Notes under the pieces: model-generated | Seen by the model: the letters and a program-made list of their open reading frames with translations, nothing else | The model's database searches: none | Told to the model about the DNA's origin: nothing | Translations under genes and position numbers: made by a program | From: Beroe forskalii | Taxonomy: Eukaryota > Ctenophora > Nuda > Beroida > Beroidae | Length of the DNA stretch: 64,000 bases | Direction of reading: 5' to 3' | NCBI GenBank assembly: GCA_011033025.1 | Contig: WFMF01000392.1 | Coordinates: forward strand, 62,001-126,000 | Shown: positions 56,026 through 64,000 of the stretch, in pieces | Layout: each line of letters opens with the position of its first letter | Numbering within the stretch: the stretch's first letter is position 1

Positions 56026-58033
56026 ACGGTGATTCAGGACTTAAAAGCAAATTGTAAAATCTGAGCATTGTGTTCCTGAATACTGTCAGTAGATGAGCAT
56101 GATATTAATGAATCTGAAGGTTTGTTATTATACTGTCACCCCTCCGTGCGGTGTGTATATCACTGTTTTACTGTATATACTGTCAGCAGCTTGTTTTCCT
56201 ATATATTTGTTATGTATTAACATAATAATAATATATCGCACATGTGTCAAAATTCCAAAAGTTGGGCTGTTGCGCATATTTCATCCCAAAAACCCCACTA
56301 GAATAACTTAGCTGACGTTAATCGTGCGTATGATTGCAGTACAGTAGTACGACTACAGTGTATCTCAATTCATATTTTGAAGGTGTTTTTCACTCTCCAA
56401 AGTGCTAGTCGTATCACCGATTGTTGTTGGAAGAAGAAAGGAGTTATACTATAGTGCTAGCACGATTCCCTTTTTTAATTATCGTAGCCGGATATTTTAA
56501 AACTATTTCTTTGTAAACAATCTGAAGGTTTTTAACTGGGTGTTTCCGTTAAATTATCGAGCACTACATCCGCACTATACATTGTGTCGTATGTTGTTGT
56601 GTCATTACATAATTTGCACTAGTTTTGTCACGTGACTGTAATACCTGATCATTCTAATCGCCTGCAGCTTTTAATACTTTTCACTTCTCAGCGCTAAATA
56701 ATTTAGCACAATTATTTAATAGCAGCAAATCATCTGTAGTATTCGCCTGGGATCCAAAAATCAACTAAATGTCAAGGAAAAGGACAGAAGGTATCCCGTA
56801 TCACGTCGAGTTGCCATAAGATTCTGAAGATACTGATGAAAAATGATAGGTCTTAAAATTATATTAGCTGTTAAACTGTTGGATGCAGTAAATCATGTAT
56901 CTCATTTCACTAGCTGCTCAATGGGGAGCAATGATACGTGTTTCATGTACATTAGAAGGTTATTTCAGTGATCTCTCTCGTGTCTCGCGTGGCTCAAACT
57001 TGTCATTTGCAATGTGTGAGCACTCCTGAACAGTGGGCTATGAAGTATATAAGTTAGGTGGTGTGTTAATATATCCCTCTAGTCTGAATTAATTACCTGA
57101 GGATATTATCGATTGGCACTTCGTGAAAGTAGTTAAACTTGGTAAATAATATTTAAACAGCAACTACTACTACCTCTACGACTACAGAGTAGTGGTGTTT
57201 GTTGTCTGTACCGCTCCTTACTTTTCAGGAGCTTCTACATTTTGTATACTCACTATACAGATATGATAAATCATGGATCCGTGCCATTTCCCTGTCAAGG
57301 CTCATCCATCTGCGCTTGGAGTGTGTTCGTGAAAAATGTGTTGTTGTGCCTACCGACTGTCTGTCTGTACGTGCATGGTATTTCGCCTGTTTCTGCGATT
57401 TGCCAGTTTATTCCGTGTCAGTCTGTCTCGCCATACTGCATGTTTGTTAGTCTGTGGTTGAGCCGTAGGTTAACTAATCAGTTATGCTTGCTCTGTACAC
57501 AAGAAAAGTTTAATAATGTAGTATTAAAACTGAATATCCTAATTATCGTTTCCTGAGCTGCTGCTAGCAAAATAACATTATTCACGGTGTTACGCGTATT
57601 CTTGTTTTCCGAGTTGCATATTATTTAGTTCCCGGTTTACTCTTCGGTATATCTTTCCTGTCACATTATTCACGCTGTTTTCAATCCTGCATTCTCTCAT
57701 GTTAGCGGAACTTAAAATTTGCAGGTTACACTGTTTGAGAATCTTCGAGAATTATGCTTAGAATTCTAGGAGCCTAATGAATGCTATTTAACCTGAACTT
57801 GGTGATTTTTATTTCCGTTCAGTGCGATTATAACGCCGACTAAATTATTTATTCATGCAACGCATTGTTCTTCCTGGCACCCTTGTACTGTTAGCGAACA
57901 GTATTTGATACTTTCTGCTTTTCTAGTTTCGCTGTCTCCGATTTCTGTCGGTTATGAAAGGATGGACCTTGATCGCTTGCTTCTTGCTGTAAACTCTCAA
58001 TACCAGTGCCTCTTCTTATCTTGCACTGCGTGA
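56026..58033. other. upstream region of coiled-coil gene, nothing recognised
   Basis: AT-rich. An open frame at 57199-57450 has an acceptor-like TTTTCAG before it, but its phase does not fit the neighbouring exons. Confidence 0.45.
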
Positions 58034-58110
58034 TTCATCACGTGATTTGCTTCTCTGTCACGTGACCCTGCCACGTCACGTGATATTCCGTCACGTGATA
58101 TCACGCGTGA
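58034..58110 (+). promoter_or_regulatory. cluster of four CACGTG E-boxes
   Basis: CACGTG at 58039-58044, 58059-58064, 58077-58082 and 58092-58097. The second lies in a perfect GTCACGTGAC; the third and fourth are GTCACGTGAT. The cluster ends about 40 bases before the ATG at 58151. Such sites bind bHLH-Zip factors (USF, MITF/TFE, Myc/Max families); GTCACGTGAC is the CLEAR motif of TFEB targets. Likely the proximal promoter of the gene that follows. Confidence 0.65.
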
Positions 58111-58150
58111 CTATCTAACTAAACCCCTCTCCTCCCGGCTCCGCAGCACC

Positions 58151-58439
58151 ATGGCTCCTGTCAGTGACGCAGACAAGAAGAGCAAGTCTCGCTTCTCCCT
58201 CACCGGCAAGAAGAAGGATAAGAACTCTGACAAGAACCATGTCTCCAACTCGTCAGTCGCTGCTGCGGAGGCCTCCCCGGACAAGTCTCTGCTCTCTCCC
58301 GCGACATCCGACAGAAAGGAGAGCATGGAGTCCGCCTCACGGTCTCCGAGTCTCAATAGGTCTCAGGCGGAGTTGGGTACCCCCGAGACCGCCAAGAAGG
58401 GCTCTAAGTTGAATATGTCCTTCAGAAAGAAGAAGAAAG
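58151..58439 (+). CDS. coiled-coil protein, first exon: Lys/Ser-rich head
   Basis: ACCATGG start context. It encodes MAPVSDADKKSKSRFSLTGK, Ser/Ala-rich sequence with SRSPSLNRSQAELG, and a basic end LNMSFRKKKK. The donor gaaag|gtaaaa gives phase 1, 289 nt. The basic, phosphorylatable head looks disordered. The family is not recognised. Confidence 0.82.
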
Positions 58440-58992
58440 GTAAAATATTGCTCTCCGTCTTCGCCCTTTGCTGGAGTGTTTTGCTCGTTCTTCTCGTGGG
58501 ATTATTGATAATCTCCATTGCTGGTTTTACCATCACTCTCAATTATGAAATAATTTTCATTCTGTACATTTTCCACACATTACTCATGCTTGAAGGATTT
58601 CAAATCTCAGAAACAAAAATATAAGCTCGTATTTTGGCTTTTCGATTTGAAACTTCTTCAAAGTTGCTGATAATGAAATGATATTGGTGTGCATGGGGAG
58701 TTTCAAACAAAGTTAGCATGGTTTCTCCTGATATACAAGTCGCGTAAATGATAATAGGCGGTTGACGTTGCCATGACGAGGCCATGATGATAAAGTTCAT
58801 GGTGCATTGATTTGATCACACTGCCGATTACTTCAATACGCGACCCAATCTGACAATCCCTGATAATTAACTTGCTGCTGTTATATACAATCTACATGAC
58901 ATAACCCCATCCCAACCTCTCAAAACTCTTGCTATCTCTTGAGTTTTGTGAGATAACAAGTCTTGTTCTCTCTAACACCTACTTCTCCTCAG

Positions 58993-59119
58993 ATCTGGAT
59001 GCGAGCACGGAGCAGCTGAGGGCGAGTACCGCTGACCTGGCCGCAGCCCGGGATCGGGCTGGGGACCTCGAGAAGAATCTCATGATGAAACAAGCTGAAC
59101 TGGATGATACTCTCGTCAG
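58993..59119 (+). CDS. coiled-coil protein, second exon
   Basis: The acceptor is cttctcctcag|atctgg and the donor is gtcag|gtacgc. Phase 1 in, phase 2 out, 127 nt. It encodes LDASTEQLRASTADLAAARD and then LEKNLMMKQAELDDTLVR, clear heptads. The phase-1 acceptor fits exon 58151-58439 and equally the B1 and B2 exons. Confidence 0.82.
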
Positions 59120-60279
59120 GTACGCGGGTTTATTGATCACTATTCTGGCAATATATAGCACGAATCACTATGTTTGCCATCAGCCCTTCCCATACTTTTA
59201 GACACTGTGGTTGAGGGTTTGTAGCCAAATCTGTGTAGTGATTTGTTCAGTAGTAACCTGTGATACTGTCCTAATTATCATTGGTCGTAACTTGTATTAT
59301 GTCAATTTAATATACGACAGATAAGTCTTGATTAATTTCTATCATAGTGGTAAATAGCTCTATGAAGTTGTGATTGATGTCTACCTTGATGATGATGTAG
59401 ATATCATGATAATCATCTCGAAATTATGTCTTGGAAGAGCGTGATTAACAAATTGCTTCCAGATTATATGTGCATATTATATTATTTTAAATTCACATAA
59501 ATAATTTGTCCCATTAATCGTATTCACTATTCATGTGAACTGCATATATTATGATAATTGTCGAAGTGATAATTGAATACTGAGCACTTCATTATATTAG
59601 ATCGGTGAGCCTGAATGTGTGTGCGTAAGTGACATAACATAAAAGTAATGGAAGGTTCTATCAAACTCCATTAACCATTCTCCTGTATTGAGTTACGTTG
59701 TTTAGTCTATACCCTGGCGACGTGGCGTTAAATCTGCACCGGGTTGCACGCCCGCAATATGAATTCGTAATATGTAATGAGGTCTGGTGTAAGACACGTC
59801 ATATGGGACCTGGTATTCTTGAAAATATATTCTTCAGCCGGTCGCAACATACCCGTTTTTATTTGCTCGATTTTCCCAATTTGATTAAAGACTGATCTGT
59901 ACGGTCTATAAAAAAAGTCTTGAGTTAAAATTCCTAAGTTGAAAGTTTGATAATGGCCCGTTTTTTTTTACTTTTTGAATGGTTAAATAGTTGAAGATTA
60001 TTTCTGATTTAGTGCAGTCATGATCGCATTTTGATTATCAGTGGACATATAGCAGATAAAAACTCTTATCAATGTTCATCAATTTTGACTTGCAGAGGTT
60101 CTTTTTCTTTCTGTCCAAATTTGATATGAGATTCATTTTCACGCTTTTTCTGTATTGTACGAACTTAATTTTGTAAAGATTTCGAAGACTAAGAAAAGTT
60201 GACATTTCATCTTATGCAAGTGAACGCTTTGTGTACTTCCTTAAACTCTGTGTTTATAATTCTTTAGACGCATATCATG
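59120..60279. other. intron, nothing recognised
   Basis: AT-rich, no exon or repeat identified. Confidence 0.5.
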
Positions 60280-61614
60280 TATACTATGTCCCGTTTAAGT
60301 TCGTAAATTTTAAGGTTACATTTTCATTTTTAAAAATTGACTTATGGACAAATTTCACACATCATTTCAGAGCAAAATGATGAACATTTATGGTAAATTA
60401 ACTTCTATAACCGTTGTTATCGACACAACTTGTCCATCGCCTCTCAACTTAAGGTCTCAAATGAGCAAAATTACCCCTTTGTAGTTTCTTGAATCCCCAC
60501 ATTACAGCTTGTTCCAGGAGAGTCATAGTGGTAAACGGCTATTGTTTTCCATTAAAAATGTTTCTTGTGAGTGTCAGCCATAGCCAGATATCAACGGGAG
60601 TCAAATCTTGGGAGTAGGGAGGCCATGGCACGAAGATGTGTTTCTTAACTGCTCTCCTTCGAAAATGCATGTCAATAATGACTCGATTTTGAGAGCCATT
60701 TGAGGTGTTCTACTAACTTGCATGAACCATGACGACTTCAGCATGTTTTTCTACATCAGCTGACACAAAAACCACGACAGATCATCAAAGTGAATATGCC
60801 CGTTAACCTTGTTGTGGGAGCCATTTTAGTGGAATAATTAAGGAAAATGAAGATTTTGGGGCTAAAAGCGCCTCAAACCATGACTTCAATAGGTGTTAAC
60901 CGACTTCCAAGAGGCTGAACAGTGTCCCTGTTAAACGTCCAAAAATATTGATGCCAATTCTGGGATAATGGGATATCCCATGACTGTAGAACCATGATGT
61001 GCCGGGAAACAAACTTAAGGTAATGTGCGCTATTCTCTAAGCACGCCCCTACAGGCTGCGAACTAGGCCTTCCTCTGCTTGTCTTTCAATCAGATTTGAA
61101 ATTTTGCCTCATTGACTTTCATCAGTATTCTCAGACGAACAATCGTAGAAATTTTCAGCTCCAATAAATGATTTTTGGTTGATGTTTTTTGAAGTTACGG
61201 GAGCTGGGTTATTTGAAACGAGGTTTACACACTTTTCACCTCAGCTTCTTTGATCGATGATTCCCGTCGTTTCCGCTGTCATGAGCAGTTCCATGGTCAC
61301 AGAATTTTTCGTTGATACACTGGAGAGTACCAAGGGTAGGTAAAATTTTGGTGTGATTTCCAGGTTGCTTCCTGGACGACATTGAATCTTTCAAAGTGAT
61401 GACCTCAAATGCACGTTTCAATAACATGTATTTTTCTCACTTCCAGTCAACGTGAAGAAATATGGACTCAAACTTCTGATAACCAAATCAGGCCAAGATA
61501 TGCCTAAATGTTCATCTATTTACTCCAATCTCCAGAACCATTTAGGGTTTTATCTCTATTGCAGTAGATGCAGAGTGTATTTGAAATTTACGAAGTTAAA
61601 CGGGACACACTATA
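60280..61614 (-). mobile_element. dead mariner/IS630-type transposon
   Basis: TA-flanked inverted ends share TGTCCCGTTTAA and TTCGTAAATTT (left 60280-60317, right 61583-61614). The complementary strand at about 60560-60740 encodes a broken transposase piece with VPWPPYSQDLTPVDIWLW, the WPPxSxDLxPxD block near the last catalytic residue of IS630/Tc1/mariner DDE enzymes. Frameshifts and stops interrupt the rest. It sits in the intron of the coiled-coil gene. Confidence 0.75.
60560..60740 (-). pseudogene. transposase fragment (IS630/Tc1/mariner)
   Basis: Read on the minus strand, IIDMHFRRRAVKKHIF is followed by VPWPPYSQDLTPVD and TRNIFNGK. Further upstream coding sequence on that strand is frameshifted. 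Not functional. Confidence 0.72.
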
Positions 61615-62940
61615 GAAAGTCCAATAGAATTTGCGAAGAACTCAAAACAAAACCCCAATTTCGGGGACTGAAGGGGTTACGCCCCTAGTATTATAATTTG
61701 AACATATTTACTGAAGTTTCTTGGCATTTGGTAAATTCCTCTTCCAAGAGACAATATAGTTGTATATTTGGCCTGTTATCACCTGCGTCTTTGGAATTCA
61801 GTGGTATATTTTTATTGAGAAGTTATTTTATAATTTCACTCCAATATAACTGCCGCATTTTGGTGCTGCTTGCTGCCGTTAAGTTGTCCCGAACATTGTA
61901 TGTTAGCTGCACAGTTACTCGAGGTATTTTACTACATTTAGCGTTCAGACGGCCCTTGGCTCATGCCTATGCTTTTAATCCAGACTTCTAATTGGGATCT
62001 TAGAGTGTCAGAGTATCCGCATTAAAGAGTTTAGGTGAACTAGACACTATCTGAGACCCTGCTACTTTGGCTTGAGCTTTGACATGACCTTGGAACATGG
62101 TTGCTGTGTTACAGTGCGTATAAAGGGGGGGTCTGCTGAGGTGTGAAACCACTGAAACTCCACACGTGGCATTGCCACAGAGAAACACTCAATCGCCAGC
62201 TGGCACTGAAACTCATAATATATTCACATAGAGATCGCACGCAAACAACAGGCAGTCTTACGTCATCAACTCACCACTGTGAACCATGATAATGACGTCA
62301 CTCTCAGCTACCTGTTATTAGCATTCACAGAACGAGTGTCTTGTAAGAAGACAGGTGGTGCTATAGGCTCCATTGAACGCCACTTATTTCTTTCTTTGTC
62401 TTGCTTATGCAGTGTATCGAACCGCTGCCACGTCAATTTTACTCTTCGTTATATTGCTCAGTCTAGATGTAAGTGTTTGGCCTCTATTATGTCGGTTTTC
62501 TACTTATTATGGAGTCATGCACTTGTTTACCAGTCGCTTCATAATGCTATTCCCTCTTGACTAGATTTTATGTTCTGTCAATACTCGATTACTCAAACGC
62601 CCATCAATCATATATCCGCTCAATGGAGCCAATCAAATACGAATTATTGATCCACACGTCACGCTTTACTTAGAATATATGAAATTTATCAACTTATAAT
62701 GAACCATCCCTCTATCTTCTTGGTCATGTGATTTATTAACTGGTCACACATGAATTAACCCTCGCTTAATAAGCCTCAATATTATCTACCACTTATTCTC
62801 CCTTCCCCCACACTTTATATCAGATGGCTTGAACTGAAAAGTTGTTTGATCCAACGATCTTCCCCTAATTCCCCCTTCCCTCTCCCAAGCTTCATCATAA
62901 TATGACAGAATATCTACTTCTCTACCCCTAATTCCCCATT
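61615..62940. other. intron with one MITE-like end
   Basis: 62262-62308 carries ATCAACTCACCAC...ATAATGACGTCACT, an end of the family seen at 33656-33944. No exon is recognised. Confidence 0.45.
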
Positions 62941-63129
62941 CCCTTAGGCTAGACCAGATGACTTTGAATTACCTCTAATACCCCCCCCCAGGCTAGATCT
63001 GATGACTATGACTTGCCTCTAATACCCCCTCCCCCCTAGGCTAGATCTGATGACTTTGACTTGCCTCTAATACCCCCCCCCCAGGCTAGATCAGACAACT
63101 ATGACATACCTCTAATACCCCCCTCCTAG
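62941..63129 (+). repeat. tandem copies of the 3' splice site of exon 63130
   Basis: Units of about 46 bp: a C-rich tract, AG, GCTAGATCTGATGACT, then TATGACTTGCCTCTAATACC. AG dinucleotides lie at 62946, 62990, 63038, 63083 and, as the real acceptor, 63128. Each unit copies the pyrimidine tract, the acceptor and about the first 16 bases of the exon. Confidence 0.87.
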
Positions 63130-63265
63130 GCTAGATCAGATGACTGAGAAGGTAGGAGAGTTGGAGTCCGCTGAGAAGGACCAGTTGGAGAAGCTCGATG
63201 ACAGGAAAGCGGAGATAGAGAACTTGAAACGGGAGATATCCAGACTCAAGTCCGTCGAAGAAGAG
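63130..63265 (+). CDS. coiled-coil protein, third exon
   Basis: The acceptor is ccctcctag|gctaga and the donor is gaagag|gtaagc. Phase 2 in, phase 0 out, 136 nt. It encodes LDQMTEKVGELESAEKDQLE and later AEIENLKREISRLKSVEEE. The three exons from 58151 give 184 codons without a stop; the gene continues beyond the window. Myosin-tail-like heptads alone do not name the family. Confidence 0.82.
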
Positions 63266-64000
63266 GTAAGCAAAATGTTTGTCGATTCCATCTAGAAAAG
63301 TATCAATCAATTTACAATGGATAAAGGCATTTTCCATCGTTATCCACAAAACTGCCTTGCAATAAAGGCCCTTGTTAATTCTGTTCATTTTTCCCCAATT
63401 CCCAATAAAAGTTTTTGATCATTTCTAATTTGGAATTTGAAATCGTGTAAGGAGCTTTTATTCATAAAATTGTATACCTACGTGTAAATAACACAGTTAA
63501 ACATAATCTTTGCAAATTTAATTTCTCCGGGGCCGCATTATGTATGGATATATCACGAACATGGTCCAAATATTAAATTATTCATCTAATTATTCTGGGG
63601 ATTTGAAACATTCTTCTAATAAAATCAGCCATGTCCGCTAGTTTAACCTTTGCGTTTATTATTGCGCCCTGCAGTGTTTCTGTTTTACACTGATGATTTT
63701 CCTCCCTATTCCGACAAACCACTGATTAGTGGTTGGAGATTTGGAGCCAGGGAGTTTTCTGGGTTTTAATTATAAGCACCAACCATGCCACCCCATACCA
63801 CGTCATATAATGCAATATTTCTGAATTCAGAAGTAACCGCGCTTATCTTTGAATCGCGCTAATTCTCTTCTGATAAACTCGAGATAAATCACTCCACCGA
63901 AATTCACCGCGCCGGCACTTTCTGCCACGTACAGTCAACGTACACCGTGCATTTCATCTTATCATATTATGCGAATGTGAGCATTTGACACGTGGGCAAT
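63266..64000. other. intron to end of window
   Basis: No exon is recognised after 63265. Confidence 0.5.

Noticed and set aside
57199-57450. Possible exon with ELLHFVYSLYRYDKSWIRAI
   Set aside because: TTTTCAG precedes it, but only phase 0 is open, no clear donor follows, and it does not fit neighbouring exons.

Overview
The window is animal (metazoan) nuclear DNA, most likely from an invertebrate. Genes are split into short GT-AG exons with conserved phases. They sit in AT-rich introns full of minisatellites and fold-back DNA elements, and single exons are more GC-rich than their surroundings. Nothing in it allows a closer placement. All recognised genes read on the + strand. Exon borders were derived by hand from splice motifs, phase and protein similarity.

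Left part (1-26.4 kb): the 3' two thirds of a SLMAP-like gene. SLMAP is the tail-anchored FHA and coiled-coil subunit of STRIPAK, which restrains Hippo kinases. Fifteen exons from 1345 to 15013 form one open frame of 2080 nt with every phase matching. They encode the end of the FHA domain, a THGC linker, a long coiled coil and a Ser/Pro-rich tail. The chain can finish in at least four ways: 16651-16859, 17581-17657, 19023-19060 plus 19918-19983, or 19023-19060 plus the 1.25-kb coiled-coil exon 24717-25964. Each ending is followed by a polyadenylation hexamer. The first two exons lie in a 2.9-kb segment that is repeated (1031-3920 and 4455-7288). The second copy carries several single-base losses, mostly in homopolymer runs, so it is either a decayed duplication or an unmerged allele in the assembly.

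Middle part (26.4-58 kb): two small two-exon modules (28776-29517 and 30945-31935) are diverged copies of each other and encode an unrecognised acidic helix plus a CPxCAA stretch. The rest is mostly mobile and repetitive DNA: a fold-back element at 27.6-28.1 kb, a nest of inverted repeats at 38-44.4 kb, a 5-kb hAT-like element with an 8-bp target duplication (47578-52567), a fold-back minisatellite element at 52.8-53.5 kb, MITEs and several minisatellites.

Right part (58-64 kb): the start of another coiled-coil gene (58151 onward, leaving the window). It lies just downstream of a cluster of four CACGTG boxes. Its second exon accepts phase 1, the same phase in which both upstream modules end, so those modules could be alternative first exons.

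The most unusual features are: minisatellites that abut 3' splice sites at six exons, including an array of duplicated acceptors before exon 63130; a 10-base core (TGACACCAGT) shared by minisatellites in three different settings; the nested fold-back elements; and the paralogous exon modules.
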